Shown here: piece after piece, positions 23,401-31,148 of the stretch
Layout of the letters: each line of letters opens with the position of its first letter
Position numbering within the stretch: the stretch's first letter is position 1
IMG/VR virus record: IMGVR_UViG_3300027834_000005
Coordinates: 283,233 to 347,232 of that record
Strand: one strand, 5' to 3'
DNA: 64,000 nt
DNA from: a virus
Made by a program: the position numbers and the translations under genes
Notes under the pieces: model-generated
Database searches by the model: none
What the model was told of the DNA's origin: nothing
What the model saw: the letters and a program-made list of their open reading frames with translations, nothing else

Positions 23401-23710
23401 TCAACCTTACTCTGAATTAGAATGGCCATTATGCGGTAAAAAAATCGACATAGGTGGTCCAGACGGTAACGTTTTCTTCCTTATAGGTAAGGTGTCTGGC
23501 GCTATACGAAGTGTTTACGGTAATGATGATGCCGAAGCTTACTCTGAAGGTGCTCACGGTAGAACTTTCAAGGCTATGGGATTTACCGATTGGACTTATG
23601 AAGACGTTCTCAAGTATACCATAGACTCCACTGGTATCGAACTCACCGCTGATAGAGATATTGGCATTAATGAAATACTATATACCATTACTAGGAATGA
23701 TTACCTATGA
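23393..23710 (+). CDS. Hypothetical protein (105 aa)
   Basis: Acidic, with SELEWPLCGKKIDIGGPDGNVF near the N-terminus and a Gly-rich loop. Similar spacing and coupling to both neighbours (8-nt and ATGA overlaps) indicates an operon of small early genes. Function unknown. Confidence 0.6.
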   Translation: MIDQPYSELEWPLCGKKIDIGGPDGNVFFLIGKVSGAIRSVYGNDDAEAYSEGAHGRTFKAMGFTDWTYEDVLKYTIDSTGIELTADRDIGINEILYTITRNDYL

Positions 23711-24039
23711 ATACTGACGAACCTTATAGCCTTAGTGTCCAAAAGCGTCGTGTATTCGGCGTAACTATGAAACTGAACCTGTATATGTTGGTTCAGGGTC
23801 TTTTGGGTCTTATATCATTCACGATGTTCAAGCGTTGTTTGACGACTGGTCCTTCTCAGGAACTAGCAAGAGAACGTGCTATTCTCAGAACTATGAATAT
23901 TGATGATAAAGATAAATCTGAAGAGTCACGTCAACGTGCACGTGTGCTAAAAATGGATGATGAAGAGAAGAGTGATGAATTCCTTCGTATGATGTACGGT
24001 GACGACTACGAAAAGATTCTGGAGACACAGGAGGGGTAG
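23707..24039 (+). CDS. Membrane-anchored hypothetical protein (110 aa)
   Basis: A single hydrophobic segment (about residues 23-39, LNLYMLVQGLLGLISFTMF) after a basic stretch, then a strongly charged helical C-terminus (DDKDKSEESRQRARVLKMDDEEKSDEF). Overlaps the upstream gene by 4 nt. Confidence 0.6.
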   Translation: MNTDEPYSLSVQKRRVFGVTMKLNLYMLVQGLLGLISFTMFKRCLTTGPSQELARERAILRTMNIDDKDKSEESRQRARVLKMDDEEKSDEFLRMMYGDDYEKILETQEG

Positions 24040-24040
24040 T

Positions 24041-24178
24041 GTGATCATAACTTTCATAAATATAGTAATAAGCGCAGAGAAGTCTGTGAAACGTGAGAAT
24101 TTGCTAAGATGGGCGGCTATTGATATGTCTCTCATCTGCATTGCTATGGGAGCATTCATGTTATTGACTTATACATAA
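24041..24178 (+). CDS. Small membrane peptide (45 aa)
   Basis: GTG start at 24041 immediately after the preceding TAG, with GGAGGGG upstream. The C-terminal half is a transmembrane segment (MSLICIAMGAFMLLTYT). A small protein that is easily missed; the strong ribosome site supports it. Confidence 0.5.
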   Translation: MIITFINIVISAEKSVKRENLLRWAAIDMSLICIAMGAFMLLTYT

Positions 24179-24188
24179 GGAAATGTAT

Positions 24189-24497
24189 ATGTATGATCTA
24201 ATAGATCCTAAAGATTTAAGTGATGAGGAACTCATGGCGAAGTTACTGAAGAGTAACCAGATGCTAATGAATTACCGAGGCACGCAATTCCAAGGAATGG
24301 TGGATAGTCTTGAATCATTGATTGGCGTACTAGGCGAAGAAGCTGAATATCGTCAACAAATGAAACAAGAAGAAGCCAATAAAGAACGCGAAAAGCAGAG
24401 TGCTGGTCGCTATGGCAGAAAGAAAAAATCCAAGAAGAAAAAACCAAATCCCAACGTTGTGGCTACTCTTGGTCATATCAAAGGCGTTGATGATTGA
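24189..24497 (+). CDS. Hypothetical protein (102 aa)
   Basis: AAGGAAA lies about 8 nt before ATG 24189. Helical N-terminus, then a Lys-rich tail (GRKKKSKKKKPNPN) that suggests nucleic-acid or acidic-partner binding. No recognised family. Confidence 0.6.
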   Translation: MYDLIDPKDLSDEELMAKLLKSNQMLMNYRGTQFQGMVDSLESLIGVLGEEAEYRQQMKQEEANKEREKQSAGRYGRKKKSKKKKPNPNVVATLGHIKGVDD

Positions 24498-24504
24498 GGA
24501 ATCT

Positions 24505-25236
24505 ATGATAGACGAAAATATTCACGTGTATAACACGATTGAACACAATTTCAGCGGCATCAGGTCGTTCGACAGACACATGTACCCAGTTAATTGGGAA
24601 CTAGTCATAAAACTCGCCGGTAAGGCACAAGAAGGCATCTCCGAAGAAGACAAAGAAGCCCAAATGAGGGATATAACAGTATCCTATCAACGCGTAAAGT
24701 GGTGGTTGCAAAACTTCATGATGGATATCTTTGCATGTGGATCTACAGACGTACCTACACTCGAAGCATTTTTTACTGGTGACTTCGACAATGTATTTGT
24801 GTCTACTCCCCAAGAACCAACTGACAGCATACTTAGTGAAGCCTTATTCAAGAAAGTATCGGTATTGTCTGGTGATAACATAGAGGTGCTTCAAGTATCC
24901 CTTAAATCAACAGATTTTGAATCTACCTTTTACTTCAGTGATAAAGCTGGCTATCAGATTAACATGGACAATAGCGTGTTTGAAGGTAAGTCTCTATATA
25001 CAGAGCCTTGGTGGGCAAGATATGACTGTGATACGTGGGAACCAATGCACGTAGAAGGTATGTCTAATGATGACTTGCTTGAGAGCTTAGAGACTGCTTC
25101 GGATCTAAACCAAATCACCAAATTAATCCATGACACTACCTACGGTGCTGCCGAGGAAGGTGAGATAGAGGTCCCTGACAAACTAACATCTACTATTGCT
25201 ATGGCGGACTTGAAATGGAAACCAACGAAAACTTAG
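24505..25236 (+). CDS. Hypothetical protein (243 aa)
   Basis: TTGAGGAA precedes ATG 24505; longer in-frame starts lie inside the previous gene. Acidic alpha/beta protein with a Trp-rich helix (VKWWLQNFMMDIF). It overlaps the DnaE-like fragment by 22 nt, so the two are probably translated together. Not recognised. Confidence 0.6.
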   Translation: MIDENIHVYNTIEHNFSGIRSFDRHMYPVNWELVIKLAGKAQEGISEEDKEAQMRDITVSYQRVKWWLQNFMMDIFACGSTDVPTLEAFFTGDFDNVFVSTPQEPTDSILSEALFKKVSVLSGDNIEVLQVSLKSTDFESTFYFSDKAGYQINMDNSVFEGKSLYTEPWWARYDCDTWEPMHVEGMSNDDLLESLETASDLNQITKLIHDTTYGAAEEGEIEVPDKLTSTIAMADLKWKPTKT

Positions 25237-25742
25237 ATGAATATGGAAGGTACTTACTGAGTAGTAACGACGCGGTTGAGTTGATGCTACACGGTAAAGA
25301 TGTTTCAGGTTGTTTTTTCCTTGACGAACAGGACGTATTAATGTATAATACGAACTGTAGTCAGGTTTTAGGTGAAACTGGACTTAATATCTACGAGAAG
25401 AATGAAACATCCTTTGAGGACTTTCATGCTGAGCAAGTCAATAAGTGGAATATCCCTTGGGAGTACCAAATACTTGATATCAAACATCATATAATGAATT
25501 TATGTGATGGTCAAGAAGAAATTGACAGAGTTACTCATGAGATGGAGCTATTTGAGAAATTTAATTTACTTAATATGCTTAGGTTCATGAAATACTTCGT
25601 AGATACCATGAGAAAAGAAAGAACAGTGTGGGGCGTCGGACGTGGCTCTAGTGTATCCGTTTATACTTTGTATTTAATGGGCGTGCATAGGGTTGACAGT
25701 ATCAAGTACAACTTAGACTGTAAAGAATTTTTTAAGGAATAG
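25215..25742 (+). CDS. Fragment-type homologue of DNA polymerase III alpha (DnaE)
   Basis: 175 residues. The last 40 read WGVGRGSSVSVYTLYLMGV...VDSIKYNL...EFFKE, closely matching the DnaE palm segment GRGS...S...Y.LGIT.IDP..Y.L..ERF. That segment binds incoming nucleotide phosphates in bacterial replicases. The protein stops before the segment carrying the catalytic Asp pair, so it cannot polymerise by itself. The upstream 130 residues do not resemble the PHP domain. Similar short DnaE-like genes are, to my recollection, found in other marine T4-like phages. Role unknown. Confidence 0.7.
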   Translation: METNENLDEYGRYLLSSNDAVELMLHGKDVSGCFFLDEQDVLMYNTNCSQVLGETGLNIYEKNETSFEDFHAEQVNKWNIPWEYQILDIKHHIMNLCDGQEEIDRVTHEMELFEKFNLLNMLRFMKYFVDTMRKERTVWGVGRGSSVSVYTLYLMGVHRVDSIKYNLDCKEFFKE

Positions 25743-25768
25743 CAACACACTAAAACAAAGGAGTTTTT

Positions 25769-26161
25769 ATGAGCAACATAAGAAAAACGGCCAACGGAAG
25801 GCCTATTGATATGGAAGCGTTAGCAGCCAAACACAAAGATAAAGTAGCTTTGGGTAATATGGGTGTTAATGCCGGTGGTGATAAACTTGGTAAGGGCGGT
25901 GAAGTTGTTAAGACTTCCAGTGAACGCGTCAAAGATTACTACACTTCAAACCCTAATACCACAAGAAAAACAGTGAGTGTTAAAGGTACTGATGAAGTAG
26001 ACGTAAATCTTGAAGAAGATGCTAAAACAACCGTGAAAGCCAAGGCTAAGAAGAATGAGAAGAAGTCCAACCAAGGGAAAAAAGCGGTTATCGAGAAGGA
26101 ACTGCCAGATGGCTCGATTGAAGTCCTCGACCCAGAAAACGACGAAGGGAACGACCTCTAG
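25769..26161 (+). CDS. Conserved T4-like phage protein, lysine-rich (130 aa)
   Basis: AAGGAG lies before the ATG. The N-terminus RKTANGRPIDMEALAAKHKDKVALGNMGVNAGGD resembles a small protein recalled from many marine T4-like phages, of unknown function. The middle is Lys/Ala-rich and disordered, the C-terminus acidic. It is probably virion-associated or nucleic-acid binding (weak inference). Confidence 0.6.
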   Translation: MSNIRKTANGRPIDMEALAAKHKDKVALGNMGVNAGGDKLGKGGEVVKTSSERVKDYYTSNPNTTRKTVSVKGTDEVDVNLEEDAKTTVKAKAKKNEKKSNQGKKAVIEKELPDGSIEVLDPENDEGNDL

Positions 26162-26202
26162 TACAGAGGTTGACCCAACACACATACAGAGCGTAGACAA
26201 AG

Positions 26203-26496
26203 ATGAGTAGTAAAAGACCCCTATACGATAAGATTCTAGTAAAAGCAGAAGCGACACTTGAAAAAACGTCTGCTGGTATCTTTTTGCCTAAGAATAATGA
26301 AAAATCTAAACTCGGCGAAGTCGTTCAAGTAGGCGCAGGAATCAAATTGAAAGATGGTGGTATTAAACCCCTAACTGTTCAAATAGGTGACACTGTGATG
26401 TTTGAAAAAGACGCTGGGTATCTAATGAACGTTGATGGTGAGAAGCTTCTCTTGATGAAAGAAGAAGAAGTTCAATGCATCATCGATAAAGAATAG
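26203..26496 (+). CDS. groES: Co-chaperonin GroES
   Basis: 97 residues that match GroES from end to end: RPLYDKILVKAEATLEKT (N-terminal strand), the mobile loop with SAGIFLPKNNEKSK, GEVVQVGAG, QIGDTVMFEKDAG and a C-terminal LLLMKEEEV. It would cap the host GroEL ring, a function that T4 supplies with gp31 so that its large capsid protein folds. No groEL is present in the window. A second GroES-like gene lies two genes downstream. Confidence 0.93.
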   Translation: MSSKRPLYDKILVKAEATLEKTSAGIFLPKNNEKSKLGEVVQVGAGIKLKDGGIKPLTVQIGDTVMFEKDAGYLMNVDGEKLLLMKEEEVQCIIDKE

Positions 26497-26498
26497 TC

Positions 26499-26768
26499 AT
26501 GAGTGACGATAAAGAAATGGTAACTCGAAGCACGTGGGACGAGTTTAGAAATTCTAAAATGCTATGGTTCGCCAATAGACTTCTACATGTCTTTGGTTGG
26601 GCTATAGTTGTCGATGTTGATGCAGATGGTGCCGTAACAGGTGCCTACCCAGCAAGAGTTAGATTCCGTGGGTTTGGCAATGAGTCTGAAGAGAAAGGTT
26701 TCATTGGTATAACTGAATACATGGTAGAAAATGCCGAACAATTATTACAAGAGGCCAAGGATGAGTGA
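26499..26768 (+). CDS. Conserved phage protein of unknown function (89 aa)
   Basis: Contains VTRSTWDEFRNSKMLWFANRLLHVFGWAI...YPARVRFRGF, a pattern I recognise from small phage proteins of unknown role. Amphipathic, with no clear membrane span. Between the two GroES-like genes; overlaps the second by 8 nt. Confidence 0.65.
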   Translation: MSDDKEMVTRSTWDEFRNSKMLWFANRLLHVFGWAIVVDVDADGAVTGAYPARVRFRGFGNESEEKGFIGITEYMVENAEQLLQEAKDE

Positions 26769-27111
26769 ATTTAAGCCATTAGGCTCTACTGTCCTAGTAG
26801 AATCTATGAAGAGCGGAGAAAGGAAAGTTGGTAGAATTATAATTGCCAACGACGACGGTAAAGAACACGGTGTTAGACCAAGATGGGCCAAAGTGAAATA
26901 TATTGGTCCAGAAGTCGAGTTGCTTAAAGAAGGCGATTGGGTTTTGGTAGATCACGGTAGATGGACAAGGGAGATCAAAGCCAGAGGTTTAGAAGGCGAT
27001 GAACTTAGAGCGATTGAGTACCCAGAGAGTGTGCTATTGGTGAGTGAAGATGAGCCAGAAGACGACATGGTTATGAATTCGACTGAACACGGAAAATTAC
27101 GTAGGTTTTAA
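26761..27111 (+). CDS. GroES-like (gp31-like) protein
   Basis: 116 residues. The GroES-type barrel pattern is visible: FKPLGSTVLVES (first strand), a loop with GRIIIANDDGKEHGVRP, AKVKYIGPEVELLKEGDWVLV, and a C-terminal LLVSEDE. It diverges much more than the protein at 26203 and has an extra polar tail, so it may be a gp31-type co-chaperonin or a modified barrel with another partner. ATG 26761 overlaps the upstream stop. The assignment is from pattern only. Confidence 0.65.
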   Translation: MSEFKPLGSTVLVESMKSGERKVGRIIIANDDGKEHGVRPRWAKVKYIGPEVELLKEGDWVLVDHGRWTREIKARGLEGDELRAIEYPESVLLVSEDEPEDDMVMNSTEHGKLRRF

Positions 27112-27113
27112 AA

Positions 27114-28043
27114 GTGAAAGAAATTTGGAGCGAACATTACAGACCAGATGACATAGAAGGTTATGTCTTCAAGGATGAAGGTCTCAAGCTTAGAGTCAAA
27201 CAATGGATTGAAGACGGTGTTCTTCCTCACGTAACGTTTTGTGGACCGGCAGGGACAGGGAAAACTACTTTAGCTTTCCTTATCCTTAAAGAGTTAGAAG
27301 TTGACGAGTGTGATATTTTATATATCAATGCGTCGATTGATAATGGTGTCGATCACATCAGGAATCAAGTTGTTGGGTTTGCTGAAACTATGCCTTTTGG
27401 TGATTATAAGTATGTGCTTCTAGACGAAGCAGACTATGTGACCCATAATGGCCAAGCAGCACTTCGTGGGGTCATGCAAGACTTCGCGGATACAACTAGG
27501 TTCATATTAACGTGTAACTTCGTAGGGAAGCTTATGGAGCCGATTGTGAGTAGGTGCCCACCTATCACTATTGATGCGCTAGATGTCACTGAGTTTACAG
27601 CCAGAGCTGCTTCTGTACTTTTGACGGAAGGTATACATTTTGGTGAAGAAGACTTAGAAAACCTGAACGAATACGTTAAGCACACATACCCCGATTTACG
27701 TAAATGCATTAATAAGTTGCAATTAAGTTGTGTTGGTGGTAAAATACTGCCATTCTCGGACGATGAGAGCGGAAGTGAGAAAGAAATTTTCTTAGAAATG
27801 ATATCTTTGTTCAAGAAAGGCCAAATCAGTGATGCTAGAACATTAGTATGCAAAGGCATAAGCCCAGACCAGTACGTAAGTGCATATAGGTTCTTATATG
27901 AGAACGTGTCCATGATTGCGAGAGATGTTACGCATGAATGTGAATGTTTATATGCAATCAAAGAAGGCTTAGTTGACCACGCAGGTTCTGGTGATCCAGA
28001 AATATGTTTGAGTGGTACAATAGCGAAACTGTTTATATTATAG
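27114..28043 (+). CDS. 44: Sliding clamp loader ATPase subunit (gp44-like)
   Basis: AAA+ ATPase that loads the replication clamp. 309 residues with Walker A GPAGTGKTT (about residue 43), Walker B YVLLDEAD, sensor-1 FILTCNF, and the arginine-finger SRC motif (IVSRCPP). The C-terminal collar domain follows. Start is GTG 27114. A gp62-like partner was not identified in the window. The place next to chaperone genes differs from the T4 order (44-62-43). Confidence 0.92.
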   Translation: MKEIWSEHYRPDDIEGYVFKDEGLKLRVKQWIEDGVLPHVTFCGPAGTGKTTLAFLILKELEVDECDILYINASIDNGVDHIRNQVVGFAETMPFGDYKYVLLDEADYVTHNGQAALRGVMQDFADTTRFILTCNFVGKLMEPIVSRCPPITIDALDVTEFTARAASVLLTEGIHFGEEDLENLNEYVKHTYPDLRKCINKLQLSCVGGKILPFSDDESGSEKEIFLEMISLFKKGQISDARTLVCKGISPDQYVSAYRFLYENVSMIARDVTHECECLYAIKEGLVDHAGSGDPEICLSGTIAKLFIL

Positions 28044-28051
28044 AGGAATTT

Positions 28052-28258
28052 ATGAAAGATAAAAATGGATATAAAGAATTATACGACGATACCGTGGCAT
28101 GTAGTAAGACTGCATGTCGTTTAACGGGCCTAACCATTCTTGGTTCTTGCTTGTTAGCGTCAGCGATACCATTAGCGTATTTATCAGCGTGTGAAGATAG
28201 CGTGAATATGATGATGGGTAAATTCAACCGAGGTACTGATGATGAATCAGCCTCCTGA
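28052..28258 (+). CDS. Small membrane protein (68 aa)
   Basis: GAGGAA before ATG 28052 marks the start; an in-frame ATG at 28004 lies inside the clamp-loader gene. One hydrophobic segment (TGLTILGSCLLASAIPLAYL). Unknown function. Overlaps the next gene by 20 nt. Confidence 0.55.
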   Translation: MKDKNGYKELYDDTVACSKTACRLTGLTILGSCLLASAIPLAYLSACEDSVNMMMGKFNRGTDDESAS

Positions 28259-28847
28259 AAGTAAGATAATCCTAACTGACGTTGATCATTGTCTAACCTC
28301 ATGGATACATTCATTTCATGGCTACATGGATGAACTTGGACATGCTAGAGTCGATGATCACCACCAACACTTTTTTGTGAATGATAAGTATAACATCGAC
28401 TTCGATCACGCAGAAGAGTTAGTTGCGGAATTTAACCTTACGGACAGTATCAAGACATTATCCCCTTTTAAGGACTCTCAGGAGTACGTGGGGCGCTTGA
28501 AGGACGAAGGCTTTGAGTTTCATGCGGTTACAAGCATAGGCACTCATAAGACCACTGTGGCTAATAGAATCCACAACCTTGAGATGTTATTTGGCGAAGA
28601 TACTTTCTCTTCGGTTAATTGCATACCAGTGTTTGGCGATAAGAGTCAAATATTGAAGCGTTGGAAAGATGAAAAGTATATGTGGATTGAAGATTGTCCT
28701 AAGAATGCTGAAGTCGGACTGAATTTGGGATTATTCCCTATCTTGATAATGCATCCTGAAAATGCTCATAGTAAATTGGAAGTACCAAGGGTCTCAAATG
28801 AGAACCCTTGGAAAGAGATATATGATATGGCTCAATACTACTATTAG
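28239..28847 (+). CDS. HAD-superfamily phosphatase, 5'-nucleotidase-like
   Basis: 202 residues. Motif I is LTDVDHCLTSW (both aspartates kept), motif II lies in HAVTSIGTH, and motif IV reads YMWIEDCPKNAEVG. The spacing and IEDxP ending resemble the NT5C/YqfW group of deoxynucleotidases, so a role in dNMP balance is possible; the substrate is not provable here. Its stop overlaps the phoH stop on the other strand by 4 nt. Confidence 0.75.
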   Translation: MMNQPPESKIILTDVDHCLTSWIHSFHGYMDELGHARVDDHHQHFFVNDKYNIDFDHAEELVAEFNLTDSIKTLSPFKDSQEYVGRLKDEGFEFHAVTSIGTHKTTVANRIHNLEMLFGEDTFSSVNCIPVFGDKSQILKRWKDEKYMWIEDCPKNAEVGLNLGLFPILIMHPENAHSKLEVPRVSNENPWKEIYDMAQYYY

Positions 28848-29593
28848 TCTTCGCCGTAAACTCTTAGAACTTCTGAAACTATTTCAGATCTCTCAACGTG
28901 CGACTTATCAAACTTACATACTGCGACCATGTCGCTGCCTGTGTCAGTCAATCGTTGGGTAAAGTCTAATAGACCATTCTTCTTAGTGAAGTCAGACTGG
29001 TTAAGGTCACCTGTGACAATCAGTCTACTTCCTTCGCCAATACGTGTCAATACACATTTAGCTTGACTCTCAGTAGTATTCTGAAATTCATCTGCAAGAA
29101 TTAAACAATTGGATAAAGATCTACCCCTCATAAATGCGATAGGGATAATTTCAATTACTCTATCTGCCATCATAGCCTTAACTTGGTCCGGTGTAAAGTA
29201 ATCATTAAACACATCCAAGATAGGCATAAGCCAAGGTTCCATCTTAGAGTTGATATCTCCAGGTAAGAAACCGTGCTTCTCTCCGTCTGTACCAACTGCT
29301 GGTCTAGTTATTACTACTCTCTCAATATTGCCTGCTAATAGTTCTCTAACGGCTAATAGGGCACCCATGTAAGTTTTGCCTGTACCTGCTGGTCCAACTG
29401 CAAAAATTATCTTTTTAGACTCATCTTCTAGATTTAACACATAGTCTTCTTGGGCTGTATTCCTAGGGATGATCTGGACATCCTTCTTCCTAGCTTTCTT
29501 GGGTGTGAATTCACGTTCACGCTGTTTATCGATTTCGACAACATTTTCGTTACGCGAGTTACTTCTCTTGGAGCGAGGTTTATGTTTGCTCAT
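28844..29593 (-). CDS. phoH: PhoH-like ATPase
   Basis: 249 residues on the minus strand. After a basic N-terminal 45 residues comes the PhoH ATPase core: Walker A FAVGPAGTGKTYMGALLAV, RPAVGTDGEKHGFLPGD, PIAFMRGRSL, Walker B LILADEFQNTT, and TRIGEGSRLIVTGD. phoH is common in marine and T4-like phages; its biochemical role in phage is unsettled (RNA helicase or ATPase activity is known for bacterial homologues). A minus-strand TATAAATA lies at 29699-29706 with a palindrome just downstream, so late transcription is likely. Confidence 0.93.
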   Translation of the reverse strand: MSKHKPRSKRSNSRNENVVEIDKQREREFTPKKARKKDVQIIPRNTAQEDYVLNLEDESKKIIFAVGPAGTGKTYMGALLAVRELLAGNIERVVITRPAVGTDGEKHGFLPGDINSKMEPWLMPILDVFNDYFTPDQVKAMMADRVIEIIPIAFMRGRSLSNCLILADEFQNTTESQAKCVLTRIGEGSRLIVTGDLNQSDFTKKNGLLDFTQRLTDTGSDMVAVCKFDKSHVERSEIVSEVLRVYGED

Positions 29594-29680
29594 GGTATTT
29601 CCTTTTGTATTTTATTTGAAGCGAAAGCTTCTATGCCGCTCAAGGCGACAGTGGTGGGTGGGGACTGTGTACGTAGTGTT

Positions 29681-29697
29681 TTACATATCATATGTAA
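29681..29697. repeat. Perfect 17-nt palindrome in the phoH leader
   Basis: TTACATAT, C, ATATGTAA. It sits between the minus-strand late promoter (29699-29706) and phoH, near the expected RNA start. It could be an operator or a short hairpin in the phoH mRNA. The 211-nt gap otherwise holds two late promoters and no gene. Confidence 0.6.
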
Positions 29698-29698
29698 T

Positions 29699-29706
29699 TA
29701 TTTATA
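29699..29706 (-). promoter_or_regulatory. T4-type late promoter TATAAATA for phoH
   Basis: Exact T4 late consensus on the minus strand, 105 nt upstream of the phoH start codon. Confidence 0.5.
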
Positions 29707-29770
29707 AGATTTTGACATAAATCCCTTAATACGTGTCAGATAAAGAATGACTTATTCCTCACAATTTTTT

Positions 29771-29778
29771 GATAAATA
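29771..29778 (+). promoter_or_regulatory. Late promoter GATAAATA
   Basis: 26 nt before ATG 29805, the first gene of the adsorption module. Same octamer and spacing as at 44813 and 56472. Confidence 0.6.
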
Positions 29779-29804
29779 GATAGAAATAAGCAGGTATATT
29801 TTAG

Positions 29805-30377
29805 ATGTCCAGACACTTAAACGACGTAAAAAACAAATTATCATATCTAAACTCCAATGTTAATGTGCTTGATTTGCTCATGGAATTCGAAAGAACCATG
29901 GATAATGCAAATGTATACGCATATAAAAACTGGATGGACGGTGAGATAGTTCAAGGACCCGATATCGAGAGATTCTGGGTGACTGTTGATTTTATGTTCC
30001 CATACAACATGATGCCAGACCCTATGGGCGGCATGAGATTGACCAAATTGGGTTGTAAAGTCACATATCGTAAAGATAACTTTAAAGTCCCAGTGAAAAT
30101 AACTGGTAGACACAGCTACAGCAACTTCGAACAAAAGAAAGCCAAGATTAAGACTCATAAAGTGTGGATCGTTAGTATCTGCATGCCTAAGAGATTCTTA
30201 GATGAGCGCCTTCTTGACATAATCAATTCTAATGGCGACGAAAATAGCCTTGATGTCGATACCACCGATATATCCGATGCATATGATGCAAACGTTGAAT
30301 CCGTAGAAGATATGGGTGAAGGCGGCATGGAAGGAATGGACGGTATGGAAGGTGAAGATATGGGAGAAGAAATGTGA
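29805..30377 (+). CDS. Probable virion protein with acidic C-terminus (190 aa)
   Basis: The first 145 residues form a compact domain (IERFWVTVDFMFPYNMMPDPMGG...KVTYRKDNFKVPVKITGRHSYSN). The tail is a Gly/Met/Glu repeat (MGEGGMEGMDGMEGEDMGEEM). It follows a late promoter and is coupled to the next gene by ATGA. Not recognised; a structural role is inferred from position. Confidence 0.65.
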   Translation: MSRHLNDVKNKLSYLNSNVNVLDLLMEFERTMDNANVYAYKNWMDGEIVQGPDIERFWVTVDFMFPYNMMPDPMGGMRLTKLGCKVTYRKDNFKVPVKITGRHSYSNFEQKKAKIKTHKVWIVSICMPKRFLDERLLDIINSNGDENSLDVDTTDISDAYDANVESVEDMGEGGMEGMDGMEGEDMGEEM

Positions 30378-31147
30378 GTTTAAAACATGGTGATTTGAAA
30401 AGATGCATAATGCCAATGATTTCAGTCGATGAGTATGAATCTAAGACTGGCGGTAACGAAGAAGTGATTGTCGTTGCCTATTATGCCATCGAAGAGGACG
30501 CAGCTAAAGACTTGGATGACTTTATTGAGAAAAGCTCAATAGATATCTTAGATGTCGATGTAAGCCCTAATCCTACTGAAGACGGACACTATATGGTTTT
30601 CGTTGAACTTAAACGTGCACCTGATTTCTTCCAGAAACTATATGGTATCACTGAAGAGGTAGAAAACCTTGCCGGTAAGATGGATTGGATGGTTACGACT
30701 AGGTCGGCAGAGAATGAAATCCCTTTAGGTGATGAGCAGCTTGAGACTAGTGTGTATGTCGCAGATATGACTCCGGTCATGACTGACGATGACGAAGACA
30801 ATAGCCCAGATATGGCAGAAGAGCAAGATTCCGAAGGTGAAGACATGGAAGATATGGATTACGACGAAGTTGAAGAGGCTATGTCCCTATTCAACACTAA
30901 CAGTATGATAGCAGAAGCTGTTGATGGAAAGATAAAATTAAGTGGTATTTATATGGATGTCATGGATTGTGATACTGAGACGGTTATATCTGAAGCTTAC
31001 GATCACATCCCTATGGACTTTACAGAATCATATGAATGTAAAATACTGAAAAAGGCACTAGGCCTTGATTGGGAAATAATAAATTTAAGAGAGTGTGTTG
31101 CCCTGAAACATAACGTTAGTGGCAACGTGGTTATAGTGAGGGTATAA
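30374..31147 (+). CDS. Probable virion-associated protein (257 aa)
   Basis: Alpha/beta N-terminal half, then an extremely acidic linker (about residues 135-172, with runs such as DDDEDNSPDMAEEQDSEGEDME) and a C-terminal domain. Shares the acidic-linker trait with its upstream partner, so the two proteins may act together. No recognised family. Confidence 0.6.
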   Translation: MSLKHGDLKRCIMPMISVDEYESKTGGNEEVIVVAYYAIEEDAAKDLDDFIEKSSIDILDVDVSPNPTEDGHYMVFVELKRAPDFFQKLYGITEEVENLAGKMDWMVTTRSAENEIPLGDEQLETSVYVADMTPVMTDDDEDNSPDMAEEQDSEGEDMEDMDYDEVEEAMSLFNTNSMIAEAVDGKIKLSGIYMDVMDCDTETVISEAYDHIPMDFTESYECKILKKALGLDWEIINLRECVALKHNVSGNVVIVRV

Positions 31148-31148
31148 G

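Noticed and set aside
29712-29717. TTGACA as -35 of a sigma70 promoter for the fibre module
   Set aside because: No acceptable -10 lies 16-18 nt downstream; the late element at 29771 is a better explanation.
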